NCBI GenBank assembly: GCA_954871525.1
Contig: OX940860.1
Coordinates: forward strand, 26,630,001-26,694,000
Source: Parietaria judaica
Lineage: Eukaryota; Streptophyta; Magnoliopsida; Rosales; Urticaceae
Reading direction: 5' to 3'
Length of the DNA stretch: 64,000 nt
Notes under the pieces: generated by a model
The model's input: the letters and a program-made list of their open reading frames with translations, nothing else
Database searches by the model: none
Told to the model about the DNA's origin: nothing
Translations under genes and position numbers: made by a program
In this document: positions 12,401 through 24,088 of the stretch, in pieces
Numbering within the stretch: position 1 is the stretch's first letter
How the letters are laid out: every line of letters begins with the position of its first letter

Positions 12401-13372
12401 CTTCTACTAAATAAAAGGAAATGAGTTGAGAATCTATTTCGTTAGGTCCTAGATCCTTTGCCTTTCGTACTCTCTTGCTTATCCGAAGCTCGGGTTGTTT
12501 TTCAACTACCCTTGAAGAACTCTCCTCACGAGATTCTTCTTGTACGGGAATTTGAGGTTCTTTATCATTCGTGATAAGGTTCTCAAAAAATTCCACGTCT
12601 CTAGATTCTATAATAACATTAGACTATAAATCTAGAAGTCTATATGCTTTACTGTTTGTAGCGTAACCGACAAAAGCACTTCTTATCCCGCGAGGACCCA
12701 ACTTGGTTCTCTTAGGATCCATGTTTTTGTAGTATGCTACACAGCCCCATACACCGAAATACCCGATATTCGGCGCTCGGCCTTTCCATACTTCATACGG
12801 AGAAATACGAGTTTTCTTTAAAGGAATACGGTTAACAATATGACAAACGGAAAGCAAAGCTTCACCCCACAAATTAAATGGTAAACCCGAATGCATTAAC
12901 ATAGCATTTATCATCTCTTGATAAGTCCTATTTTTGCGTTCGCTAAACCATTTTGTTGCGGTGTACGAGTTGCGGAACATTCATGGATAATGCCACTTTC
13001 TTTGCAAAATGCATTAAACTCGTTAGGAAAATATTCTCCGCCCCTATCACTTCTAAGGACTTTGATTTTAATTCCTAATTGGTTTTCCACTTCCGCTTTA
13101 TATGTCTTAAAAGCGTTGAAAGCTTCGTCTTTCTGCTTTAACAAATAAACATATGTGAATCTAGAGCAATCATCAATGAACGTGATAAAATATCTATTAC
13201 CACCACGGGTTTTCATACCATTAAATTCACATATATCCGAATGTATAAGATCTAGCAAATTGAAATTTCTCTCAACACTATAAAAATGTTTTTTAATCAT
13301 TTTCGATTTCACACATATTTCACATTTGTTAAACTCATTAACATTGCACGAAATCAAACCACGTTTAATTAA
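9441..13372 (-). pseudogene. Copia pol relic: integrase, reverse transcriptase, RNase H
   Basis: Read on the minus strand, pieces of one ancestral polyprotein follow in order. Integrase (13357-12911) shows the CEIC half of its zinc motif, then FIDDCSRFTYVYLL and TPQQNG. Reverse transcriptase (12596-11454) shows HQVDVKTAFLNGDL and the active-site YVDD. RNase H (11450-10872) shows STMESEFVAL and IHCDSQATLARA. The polyprotein resumes beyond the nested insertion with NLADPFTKPL and stops at 9441-9443. Breaks: a stop at about 13370, a frameshift near 12950, stops near 12622, 11866 and 11451, and the hAT-like element at 9539-10895. It cannot be expressed as one product. Confidence 0.92.
9539..10895. 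mobile_element. Non-autonomous hAT-like element nested in RNase H
   Basis: A 1357-bp insertion flanked by a perfect 8-bp target duplication, GCTGGAAC at 9531-9538 and 10896-10903. The termini are inverted: CAAGGTTCAACTTATCG at the left and the complement of CAAGGTTCGACTTATCG at the right. Eight-base duplications and short CA-ended TIRs are hAT traits. Both ends carry clustered repeats of CGATAATC/TATCGACGG type, like the subterminal repeats of hAT elements. No transposase is encoded. A shorter relative lies at 43723-44216. Confidence 0.9.
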
Positions 13373-14740
13373 TCATTTCATAGTGCTAATTCCAATGTGA
13401 GCTAATCTATTATGCCATAAAGAGACGGAATCAAGCATATAAGCAGAAGAAGAAATTGCATTAATAACATCACCAACAATACAAAGTTTGACCATTCCCT
13501 CGCTAAAATAGCCCTTGCCAACAAATACATCGTTGCGGGTCAAAATCAATTTGCCCGACTCATACACGGTCTTAATTCCCGGTTTTCCCAAAAGATCTCC
13601 ACTAACAAGGTTCCTACTCATATCTGGCACGTGAAGCACATTGGTCAAAGTGACCTTCTTCCCGGAAGTGAATTCAAGATCAACGGAGCCTATTCCGAAG
13701 ACCTTTGAACGACCTTCGTTGCCCATTTGAACCTCTTGTCCATTCACTTCGTTGTAAGTCTTAAAGGCAGCCTTGTTGTAGGAGACATGAACGGTAGCAC
13801 AAGTGTCGTACCACCATCCTTTAGCCTTGCTCTTGACCGCCAAAATCTCGCTCACCGTAGCGATGATTTTGTCTTCGGTCGTGGTTGCATTTGCCTCGTT
13901 GTTGGGAACCTTCTTGTTCCTACAATCTCGAGCATAAGGACCGGGCTTGCCGCACACAAAGCAGCCCGATTTCGGTCCTTTGGAAGAACCGGAACTCTTG
14001 AACTTCTCATTGGTCTTTTTCGGACCAAGAGAGTTCTTTTTCGCTTCGAACTTCTTTTTGCCTTTCGCGCTCACCGCGTTGGCTTTTGAAGTCCCGGCAT
14101 CCTCGGAACGTTCTCTATCTTTCGATTCCTCCTCGATTTGAAGATATTTTTGGATTTGCTCCAAAGAGAAGTCCTCGGAATTGTGAAGAAGTTTCTTCCA
14201 ATAACTTTTCCATGATGACGACAATTTTGCAACAATTGCACCAACTTGAAAAGCTTCTGGAATATCAACTTTCACAGCTCTTAATTTGTTGACGATGACT
14301 TGCAATTTGTGTACTTGTGAAAGTATCGACTTGCCGTCATTCATTTTGAAATCCAAATACGTCGAGATTAAGAACTTTTTGGTACCTTATTCCTCGGCTT
14401 TGAATTTGTACTCGAGAGCCTTCCATATCTCCGACGCGGATTGAACTTCGGTGTAGAGATCATAGAGGCGATCGGAGAGCGTATTGAGTATGTGTCCACG
14501 GCACAAGAGTTCGTCCTCCTTGCGCTTCGCACGATCCTTCTTCACTTCGTCCGAGTCGTCGTCCGCCGGTTCGGGAATGGCCGGCAACTCCGGGTCCAAG
14601 ACGTAGTAGATCTTCAACGCCGTGAGGAGGAGAATCATCTTGCCTTGCCATCGGGTAAAGTTTGTACCGTCAAAACGGTCCAACTTCACGAGATCCTGAT
14701 TCATGACTTTGATGCTTGAAACGGATGCTTCGGTCGCCAT
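13373..14740 (-). pseudogene. Copia gag-protease relic
   Basis: Starts with MATEASVSSIKVMN at 14740 and contains the copia gag core (RFDGTNFTRWQGKM, LSDRLYDLYTEVQSASEIWKALE). A TAA stop at 14387-14389 interrupts it; the two tandem copies upstream read GAA there. Further on, the zinc knuckle reads CFVCGKPGPYARDC, where the usual histidine is proline, and the protease-type motif reads DTCATVH instead of D-S/T-G. The frame continues into the GAG-pre-integrase motif SLWHNRLAHIG and ends at 13373. Non-functional. Confidence 0.9.
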
Positions 14741-14759
14741 AATACAAATACTATAAGAT

Positions 14760-16271
14760 TGTTGGATAATTATTGGAGATCGAAGACGTTCGGGCTTGAA
14801 TCACGCATGAACACGCTTTCCTTATACGGAAGTCATTACCGCTAGCCAAGTAATTGCTACCGCTAGGCGATTATCTTTCGATTCCTCCTCAATTTGAAGA
14901 TATTTTTGGATTTGCTCCAAAGAGAAGTCCTCGGAATTGTGAAGAAGTTTCTTCCGATAACTTTTCCATGATGACGACAATTTCGCAACAATTGCACCAA
15001 CTTGAAAAGCTTCTGGAATATCAACTTTCACAGCTCTTAATTTGTTGACGATGACTTGCAATTTGTGTACTTGTGAAAGTATCGACTTGCCGTCATTCAT
15101 TTTGAAATCCAAATACGTCGAGATTAAGAACTTTTTGGTACCTTCTTCCTCGCCTTTGAATTTGTACTCGAGAGCCTTCCATATCTCCGACGCGGATTGA
15201 ACTTCGGTGTAGAGATCATAGAGGCGATCGGAGAGCGTATTGAGTATGTGTCCACGGCACAAGAGTTCGTCCTCCTTGCGCTTCGCACGATCCTTCTTCA
15301 CTTCGTCCGAGTCGTCGTCCGCCGGTTCGGGAATGGCCGGCAACTCCGGGTCCAAGACGTAGTAGATCTTCAACGCCGTGAGGAGGAGAATCATCTTGCC
15401 TTGCCATCGGGTAAAGTTTGTACCGTCAAAACGGTCCAACTTCACGAGATCCCGATTCATGACTTTGATGCTTGAAACAGATGCTTCGGTCGCCATAATA
15501 CAAATACTATAAGATTGTTGGATAATTATTGGAGATCGAAGACGTTCGGGCTTGAATCACGCATGAACACGCTTTCCTTATACGGAAGTCATTACCGCTA
15601 GCCAAGTAATTGCTACCGCTAGGCGATTATCTTTCGATTCCTCCTCGATTTGAAGATATTTTTGGATTTGCTCCAAAGAGAAGTCCTCGGAATTGTGAAG
15701 AAGTTTCTTCCGATAACTTTTCCATGATGACGACAATTTCGCAACAATTGCACCAACTTGAAAAGCTTCTGGAATATCAACTTTCACAGCTCTTAATTTG
15801 TTGACAATGACTTGCAATTTGTGTACTTGTGAAAGTATTGACTTGCCGTCATTCATTTTGAAATCCAAATACGTCGAGATTAAGAACTTTTTGGTACCTT
15901 CTTCCTCGCCTTTGAATTTGTACTCGAGAGCCTTCCATATCTCCTACGCAGATTGAACTTCGGTGTAGAGATCATGGAGGCGATCGGAGAGCGTATTGAG
16001 TATGTGTCCACAGCACAAGAGTTCGTCCTCCTTGCGCTTCGCACGATCCTTCTTCACTTCGTCCGAGTCGTCGTCCGCCGGTTTGGGAATGGCCGGCAAC
16101 TCCGGGTCCAAGACGTAGTAGATCTTCAACGCCGTGAGGAGGAGAATCATCTTGCCTTGCCATCGGGTAAAGTTTGTACCGTCAAAACGGTCCAACTTCA
16201 CGAGATCCCGATTCATGACTTTGATGCTTGAAACGGATTCTTCGGTCGCCATAATACAAATACTATAAGAT
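14760..16271 (-). repeat. Two tandem 756-bp units of truncated LTR plus 5' gag
   Basis: TGTTGGATAATTATTGG recurs at 14760, 15516 and 16272, exactly 756 bp apart. Each unit holds an LTR end piece of about 110 bp that already carries the 445-bp deletion of the right LTR, joined to a 3'-truncated gag of about 630 bp and the 19-bp leader. Gag reading continues into the LTR piece, so the first copy (15496-14822) is an open 224-residue frame. The second copy is broken by a stop near 15945 and separate frames (16252-15944 and 15868-15578). Confidence 0.93.
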
Positions 16272-16771
16272 TGTTGGATAATTATTGGAGATCGAAGACG
16301 TTCGGGCTTGAATCACGCATGAACACGCTTTCCTTATACGGAAGTCATTACCGCTAGCCAAGTAATTGCTACCGCTAGGCGAGAATCGCCGCGAGAGAGC
16401 CCGAGGACCCGAGCCTAAGCCCCGCTCGCTTAAGTGCCTCAAGTGCGCCTACAAGGCGCCACTAGCGCCTCTACGCCCACGCCCCCGATCCCGAGCCGGA
16501 GCCGGTGTCGCCGGTGGCAACACCGGCAGGGTTGGCGTTGTGAGAGAACAAAGTGGCATGATCTCGCCACCTCGCCTCCGCATCACACTCCACATGATAC
16601 ATCACTAGCTCAACCTCATGTTGAGCTTGTCATGAATACCACTCTATTTAAACACAACCAACTCTTTGTGTTTAATCAATGTGGGACTCTTCTCATTCCC
16701 ACACTCTTCAACAACTAAATCTTTATTAGAACATTATTGGACATGCATTTATTGATGCATTTATTCCAACA
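16272..16771 (-). repeat. 5' LTR of the copia element (internally deleted)
   Basis: A 500-bp LTR, TGTTGG...CCAACA, very similar to the left LTR outside its 445-bp deletion and a few small indels. The TTAAA target duplication follows at 16772-16776. Confidence 0.9.
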
Positions 16772-16776
16772 TTAAA

Positions 16777-17867
16777 TTCGTCACATAAGAGATTCTGCTA
16801 ATAGAAAGATGCATAACAGTGCTTGAGCTCTTTTCCCAAGTTGGAAAGTTGGAAGGGTACTGAGTTACATAACTGATAATGTGAAAATATTAAATATATA
16901 TATACATGAAATTTTCATGATAAAAATTTGAGTTTTTGGGTAATATTATCCTTGTTTTTTATTTTATTAATTTCTTGCCTATGTATTTAAAAGTTAAAAT
17001 CAACAGGAGAGGCCTTTTAAAAAAAAAAAATGAACTGTGTAAACTGATAAAAAAAATTATACTTAAACTGCAACAAATGACTAGTTTTCTATAGATGAGA
17101 ATTAAGAAGAATTAAAAGACGAAGTAACTACATTTAAATGTGTAATTCGGTATTTAATTATTTACGTTTTGAGACCTTTGCCTTATAGTGTAATTGAGCC
17201 CTTCTTTAATGTGCAATTGATTAGTTATATATTTCTTGAGGGTGTATATATATATCTATCTATCTACTGGCCATTAAAACAATTATATCGCTTTATTACC
17301 ATCTCAATAATTATTACCAGGAACTCAAACCAACTGCTAGAAACATTGAGCAACAAAGTTTCTCCGCTGAGATCATAGCCCGTGACACTATGGGTAGCTG
17401 CAGCAAAATAAATAATGAGAACGCATGCTTTTATTAATTATATATGATAACACGGCTTTCATTATCCACTTGAAAATGAAAAGAAAGTTCTAAAAAAAAC
17501 ACAAATATAATTATGTTTAGTGTTTACACATTAAGATCATTATAATTCAAATTAGTAGTTGCATGAAACTTTTATTTTAGCATGTACACTCATCTCACGA
17601 AAAACTGCTACAGTTCAGAAAATTAGAATATTACTTGATTTCTCTCCGTACCTGGCCAAAAAAAATATCAAATCAACATGAACCACATTACCTGCAAAAC
17701 AATAAAATGCAAAAAAAAATTATTTTGCGAACTCTCGATGCATGTCAAGACGGAGAAAGAGAGAGAGACGACGCCATAGTAATGCTGTGAAAATAAAAGA
17801 AAGCAGTAGAGATTGCGCAAGATAGAGCTGCACATTTATAAAGTCGTTGTGCGACCTCGCGATGTTG
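16777..17867. other. AT-rich intergenic DNA
   Basis: Low-complexity AT-rich sequence with short TA runs near 17245. I see no gene, RNA or element boundary. Confidence 0.5.
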
Positions 17868-18175
17868 TTGTTAGGAATTTTGCCCTAATCCCCAATTCGA
17901 AAAACGATAAAAGCAATAAACGAAATTGAAATCGACACCAGAATTATAGTGGTTCGCTCCCAGTGTATGAGGTACGTCCACTTGCCGCCTGTATATCTCG
18001 ATCCACTATCAATCTCTCAATCGGAGTTTCTGGTTACACCCTCAATCTCGCCTCTCTCAATTTGTGCTACAAAACGCACTAATGACGGCTACAAACCTTA
18101 TAAGCGAAAAATAAACCTAGGGCAAATAACTCGTGTGAAAAATAAACCACCGCCTTTCTCGCAAGTGTCGCTAAA
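17868..18175. mobile_element. Probable LTR fragment (copia-like)
   Basis: Begins TGTTAGGAATTTTGCCC and contains GTGGTTCGCTCCCAGTGT followed by a GTACGTCCACTTGCC phrase, wording typical of plant copia LTRs. The opposite end and any target duplication are not clear, so this is a truncated or solo LTR at best. Confidence 0.4.
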
Positions 18176-18491
18176 TTAAAGGAAATCCCATAAAATGCTC
18201 AAAATGTGACATTTTAAAGATTTGCCTATAGTTTCAGAAAATCAATTTTTTGTTCATCTATGATAGTTTTTTTTTTCCAAACTAACTCTGATATATAATT
18301 ATTAAAATTTTAATTTATAATATTATTTTCTTTTATTAACAGTTGACTAATTTCCCACATCAATTAATGATTCTTTTTCTAATTAATTTTTTATTTTCAA
18401 ATTCAAATATTGTACCACATTTATTTTTCTCTCATCTCTATTTCATCGACTTCTATATCTCTCTTCTTCTCTCCACTATCGTTCGTCGCTG

Positions 18492-19615
18492 ATGATGCGC
18501 GCCAAGACGGACTTAGAGGTGACCACCCTGACGTCGTCGTCGTCGTAGGGGCGATCTCTATCGCGCTCACGCCGGGTCTACTACGTGCAGTCGTCGTCGC
18601 GGGACTTGTACGACGGCAAAAAGACGGCCACCTCATTCCACTCCATGTCACTGCTCATCCCCTGGGTTCGGCGCCGCACTCGCACTCATCCGTTGGCCGC
18701 CACTCGCGCGAGTCCTCTTCTACGCGCTTCTCCAGCTCGCTCAACCCCGGCTTCGCATGATCTCGCTCTAGGGCTGTGCATAAAACCCGAAAATGCGGGT
18801 TTTAAACCGAAACCGGACCGAATCCGATTTTAAAAAACCGAAACCAAATTAAAACCGGGTTAAACCGAAACCGAATTTTTCAAAACCCGCAACCGGAATA
18901 AACCGGTTCCGGGTTCCGGGGTTTGAGTTATAAAACCCGGAACCCGGTTAGTAGGTTACTAAAACCCGGTTTTTTTAATTAAATATTTAATTTATATTTA
19001 TAATTTTTATAATTAGTAGTCTGATAAAAAATGAAAAATAAAAACGACATTATCACCATTTGTTATGTCAAAAGTTTTTCAATACGACATTCATTTTAAT
19101 CATCTCTCTCTTTCATTCTAAAAATCAAAAGTTGTTCGTTTCCATTTTAATTAAAATTGTTTGTTTCTGTTTTTTGTTTTTTTATTTATTTCCGGGTTAT
19201 AAACCGGGTTTTTAAAAAGAACCGGATTTAAAACCCAAACCCGAATAAAATTCGGGTTCGGGTTTTTAAACCGGGTTTTAATTTTAAAACCGGGTAATAA
19301 CCCGAACCCGGATTTCCGGGTTTTCTATTTTAAAAACCGGTTTCGGGTTTGAAAAGTGAAACCCGGAAATCCGGGTTCGGGTTCCGGGTTTTGGACCCGG
19401 TTTCAGCCCTATCTCACTCAACGACTCCTCACACGGCGCCGCCAGTGCCCATGTCGAAAAATGCAACAAGTCATAGAAGGAGTGCGCTGTCTTCGAGGAA
19501 GAAGGCGTCCTCAAATCTGAGGATCGGGATAGAGCCATTCCCTGGTGGTACTACGTCCTAACCTTCGTCCTTGGCTTCATCATGTTCTCTTTCTTATCGC
19601 TCATCTTTTATAAAA
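18492..19615 (+). pseudogene. LEA-2 / hydroxyproline-rich glycoprotein family relic (At5g42860-like)
   Basis: The first exon of a plant LEA-2 (NDR1/HIN1-like) membrane protein is recognisable in pieces: MMRAKTDLEVTTLTSSSS at 18492, then VYYVQSSSRDLYDGKKTATSFHS, then HSHSSVGRHSRESSSTRF in a shifted frame. After the MITE come KECAVFEEEGVL and the membrane segment WYYVLTFVLGFIMFSFLSLI (to about 19610). An early TAG, several frameshifts, the insertion, and loss of all downstream exons make it non-functional. Intact relatives have a basic N-terminal tail, one membrane span and a LEA-2 domain; the LEA-2 domain is absent here. Confidence 0.75.
18769..19411. mobile_element. hAT-like MITE inside the LEA-2 relic
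   Basis: A 643-bp insertion with termini TAGGGCTG and CAGCCCTA. The 8-bp flanks are TCTCGCTC (18761-18768) and TCTCACTC (19412-19419), a target duplication with one change. The inside is full of AAACCGG/CCGGGTTT words that fold back on each other. No coding capacity. Confidence 0.82.
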
Positions 19616-20398
19616 TTACAAATTTGTAACTACGACTGCGAAAATTGTAGTAACAATTGTTGCAAATTTGGAGTAACAATATGGTAAGTACATTTACAGT
19701 TTCTGAATTTACAATATATTAGCTTAAGTAATACATTTTTTAAACTATTATAATAGTTTCATATTTATAGGTATTAACTTCGTTTATACAAATTTTAAAC
19801 TAAAATTACAATTTCGTAATTAAATTTATGAGTAGTCATTACATTTTCATATTTATAGTTACAATATAGTATAGATAATTACAGAATTTTCTGCGACAAA
19901 ATTTAACTAGTTTCGTATATATAGTTACAGTTTCATAATTATATAACTGTTTTGAATTTTCTCAAAAAACAAAAAAAAAAGATAAATATTACGAAATACA
20001 AAATGCAAAATCCTTAGATTTATTAAAAGAATTTATTCAAATAATCTTATTTACTAGGACGACTAATTTGATACGGTTAGGAGATTTTTATTCATTAATT
20101 AGATTTCTAATTTCCTATTAAAAATTATTAATCAAAATTTTAAGATGGAATATATTAATTAAAAAAATTATCTACGTAATTAGAATAAGAATGGTATAAT
20201 TGTCCACAAAATAATTAATTGGTAGTTTTAACTTTTAATTACTATTCTTTATAAGTTTGGACATTTTTTTGAAAAGTTTGATCAAAATGAGAATTTGGCT
20301 CATTAACCCTTAAAAAAATTCCCGCCTCTCAATTTCCATGGTTAGTCGAGCTATAAATATAATATTAATTGGTCTATTTATTTATCAGTAATGACTAA
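19616..20398. other. AT-rich intergenic DNA
   Basis: Low-complexity sequence. No gene or defined element is supported. Confidence 0.5.
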
Positions 20399-21017
20399 TG
20401 TTAATGCCGAAAAATGGATCAACATTAAAGCGGCCCAAGTTTTGATTTTGGGTTGGGCCTAATGTCCGCTTGGCGGTCAAATTGGACTTGAAACTTAATT
20501 CTCTGCCTTCGTTGATATGCTTAAGAACATAAAAAAGATGGAGTTTGATAATATATGATGTCGGACCTCGTCACTTGTAACGAGGCTGCCTACGTACCCA
20601 TTTTAACGGGATCAAGTCATCACGTAGTTCAAAGTGAGCGTTGAGAGATTTTATCGCTCTAGAGAGCGTTTGAGTGAAATGTGTATAGTTCCGAGTTCGA
20701 ATGGGATCGGATCCGTTTTAATGAGTTTGAAGCTTCTATTTATAGAAGGGCCCAGGGGCCTCTGAGCAATTAAAAACAACTTTATTAGGCCCCTGGACAA
20801 TTAAGTAATTGTTATGAAAAAGTAAGCGCGCCAATTTCCAAGGAGCCCACTTCAAGGGTGCTCATTTATAGGGCTCCCATTTCAAGGGTGTTCGTTTCTA
20901 GGGCACCCATTTTTAAAGCGCTCATTTCTAAGGAGCCTATTTTAAGGGTGTCCTTAATTTTGGAGCTTTTTATCAATTTGGGCCTTATTTTTAGGCTAGG
21001 CAAAAATAGCCATAACA
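20399..21017 (-). mobile_element. Solo LTR, gypsy-like family
   Basis: Read on the minus strand it starts TGTTATGGCTATTTTTGCC and ends GGCATTAACA, like the LTRs at 26144, 44609 and 53683. Flanks ACTAA (20394-20398) and ACTAC (21018-21022) agree at four of five bases. Around 20835-20960 there is a block of degenerate repeats of about 32 bp (TTTCAAGGGTG, AGGGC(T/A)CCCATTT). No internal retrotransposon sequence is attached. Confidence 0.82.
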
Positions 21018-21025
21018 ACTACTTA

Positions 21026-21995
21026 GGGTGTGTTTGTTTACATTAAGATTAAGATGTCTGAATCTGAATGCACATCTGAATATTAAGATGTTACATCTGA
21101 ATCTGAATGACTCAAAATTAAGTCCGTTTGTTTTTTAAGATCTGAATGCAGATCTGAATGCATATTTATTTAATAATCATATTTTAATTTATCAAATAAA
21201 AGTTATTTAATAATTATTTATTTTATTTATTTTAATAAATTCATAAATATATATTCTTGAAATTAAAAACTTCCAAAATATGATATTATACATGTATTAA
21301 CTAGTTAATATATTTTAATAACTTTTAATTATATATTTTTTAATAACTTTTATATTTAATATATCTTTTAAAAAGCGTCAAAACTATTACTTTCCTCTAA
21401 TAATTTAATTTATATGAACGAAATCTTTGGTATTTTTTTATTAGTCCATCTGAGAATTAAGAAAAAAAAAGCTATAATTTTTGAATTTTTAAATAATAGA
21501 GACAAAAATAAAATTTACGATACGTCATATAAATTTTAATTTTTTTAAATTTTAATTTTATTTAAAAATTAATTCGTATAATTTATTTTATGAATTGTTT
21601 AATTAATGAATTTTTTATTTTTTATTAATAAATTCGTAATAATATTTATAAAAAAAACGTCAAAACTATATCTTCCCACCTATCATTGGATTCGTCTCGT
21701 CGCAAGCTTTCCAATGGTATATGATTTGGATTTTTCCGATACTCGGATAAAAAGTTATGGAGTTTTGAAATTTTGAAGAGGAGAGAGAAAAATATACTTA
21801 GATAGAGAAACTGATGATGAATATGAAGTGCAAAATTTTAACTCTTAATGAGTCAGACTTGAGTTCACATCTTACCGAATAAGTGGTTATTCAGATGTAT
21901 TAAGATCTTTAAGATGATAAAAACAAATGCACTTAATGACTGTACATCTTAATCATTAAGATTAAGATGTCTATTAAGTGCAAACAAATACACCC
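21026..21995. mobile_element. PIF/Harbinger (Tourist-like) non-autonomous element
   Basis: Termini GGGTGTGTTTGTTT and its near complement AAACAAATACACCC are flanked by TTA on both sides (21023-21025, 21996-21998), the classic 3-bp Harbinger target duplication. Subterminal ATTAAGATTAAGATGTC repeats occur at both ends. The AT-rich core has no transposase. Confidence 0.85.
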
Positions 21996-21998
21996 TTA

Positions 21999-22159
21999 AT
22001 GTTTTATCGTATTCGAGAAAAATAATAAGTACACGTCCTCTTGCAACGACTCGTTCTTTTGCCTCTTTATAATTTTTATTTTTTTTGAAAGATTATAAAT
22101 TGTTTCTTACGTGTAACACGTTACAGAAATCCTATAAAGTCTTCATGCAATGACGTACA

Positions 22160-22198
<39 letters not shown>

Positions 22199-23104
22199 GA
22201 ATTAATAAACTTTGATTTACTAACCCGTCGGCCGTGATACAATTTATAATTAGGTTTTAGAAATTAATGTTTTGGAGTTGATTTTTTCTTAATTATTTGA
22301 AAATTAGAAAAAAAATATATATATTTATATATGTAAGCCATGGCATATTTTTCCGAGAAATAAAAATAAGAAGATCTAAAATATAAATATAAAAGTTTCG
22401 TAATTATTATCGAGGATTTTGCTTTTCTATAGCCTCTACTTCTCTCAATTGTTTTGACAAAAAAATACCTTCTAGTTTAAGAAACAGCCCATGTCTACTC
22501 TAATTTTATTTTTATACCTTGTAGTCATTTTTATTTCTTATATCCCAAAAATAAAATCATCCCTATTCTTCTGTTTTTTTGCATAAAATTTGAAGACCTT
22601 CCACGGTGAGCGGAAAAGATTCCATAACGGAGCAACAACATGAGTATTTGATTTGATATACTCGATTAGAAAAGATGGTGCCATTTTCATTTTCATTTTC
22701 ATTTGGAAGAGTGAACTAATCCTTAACATCTAATAAGGATTGTGCCAAATGAAAATGGGTGTTGCGCCATTTTAAAGGCAATACAAGGTATAAAAAAAAA
22801 AAACATTTTTTTTCTAATTTAATTATTGATTTATAATAAAAAGGCACATATGTTGTCTGTAGTCTGTATAGATTCGCTCTTTGAATGCGTCTTTATGTCT
22901 GACTTTTGCACCGTTGACTCTGTATATTTGCTATTTGCCACACTTGTGCGTTCATGAAGCAAGAGAAACAGAGTATACAATCTCCATAATTTGGCAAGCT
23001 CATCAAGCTCGCTGCAAACCCAGAAAAGTAGAAGAATAAATTTTAAATCTTTATTTGTTTAGATGCATTTTCTAGAACTGTTCGATTGTCTGAAAAATAG
23101 AGAG
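21999..23104. other. AT-rich intergenic DNA with a TA microsatellite
   Basis: Contains an uninterrupted TA run at about 22165-22194 and poly-T tracts. The segment ends where homology to the CNL genes starts. No gene is supported. Confidence 0.5.
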
Positions 23105-24088
23105 TAGGGTTTGTGTTTCACTATCGAAGCAAGCAGGACAGGCTTGGGATCCGAGTTCGAGAGCTGAAGATTGCCGTCAACAATCTCCACCTCAGCATGG
23201 AAGCGGCACAGAGAAACGGGGAAGAAGGCGAGGAAGGTCTCACAAAATGGCTCGAAGATGCCGAGAGGCAATCTGTACACGCTAAACAACTTCGGAGCGG
23301 CAAGAGGGCGGAATGTGTCGGCGTTTCCTTTCGGTACAAGATTGGCAGGGAGGGCCTGGAGGCGTCAAAGATGGCGCGGATCATCGGTGATGATGTAGAA
23401 AAAGCAGGCAAACTCAGCTTCGTTTTTCACCGCCCGATCCTGCGAAGCGCATTCCGGAACTGAAAATTCGAGGCGTTTGCCACTACGATCCAAACTCAAG
23501 GGGAGATCATCGAGGCTCTCAGAGATGCTGATCTTTGCTTCATCGGTGTCTATGGTGCAGGCGGTATCGGAAAGTCAACTCTTGTTCAAGAGGTCGCTCG
23601 GAAAGTTCAGGAAGACGGCTGTTCCTCGAGGTGGTGATCGTGACCGTGTCCCAAACTTACAACATCCATAAGATTCAGCGAGATATTGCTGAGAGTTTAG
23701 GGCTTGATCTACACGAAGCAAGCCTGCGGGAAAGGGCCAAACGGTTGAAGCATCTGCTTCGAGGCGCACAAGAGAAGAGCCCTCTCATAATTCCGGACGA
23801 CGTGTGGGAGGAGCTTGAGCTCGAAGCCATTGGCATCTACCTCGACGGAGCCTGCAAGATTATCTTGGTATCTCGAGATCGGAATGTTTTGTGCACCCAC
23901 CATGATCTGAAAAAGGACATCCAGGTTCAATACCTGTCCAGTAAGGACGCCATGCTTTTGTTTAGCAAGTTCGTGGTGGAACATGACCGTGGAGCACTTC
24001 AAAATTCTCGTTTCGATAGTCTGGCGTCCAAGATAGTTGCAGAATGTGGCGGATTGCCGATCGTCATCGTCACAATCGCGTCTCTACA

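Larger units (their letters stand above)
7953..16771 (-). mobile_element. Ty1-copia LTR retrotransposon, complete but inactive
   Basis: An 8.8-kb element lying on the minus strand. Its LTRs start TGTTGG and end CCAACA, and the target duplication TTAAA is present at 7948-7952 and 16772-16776, so both ends are intact. Gene order on the minus strand is gag, protease, integrase, reverse transcriptase, RNase H, the copia order. A polypurine tract (CAGTGGGGGAT, minus) abuts the 3' LTR at 8914-8924. The coding region has several stops, at least one frameshift and a nested hAT-like insertion. The 5' side carries two extra 756-bp units. Only 19 bp separate the LTR from the gag ATG, and no TGG-starting primer-binding site is seen there. 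Confidence 0.95.
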
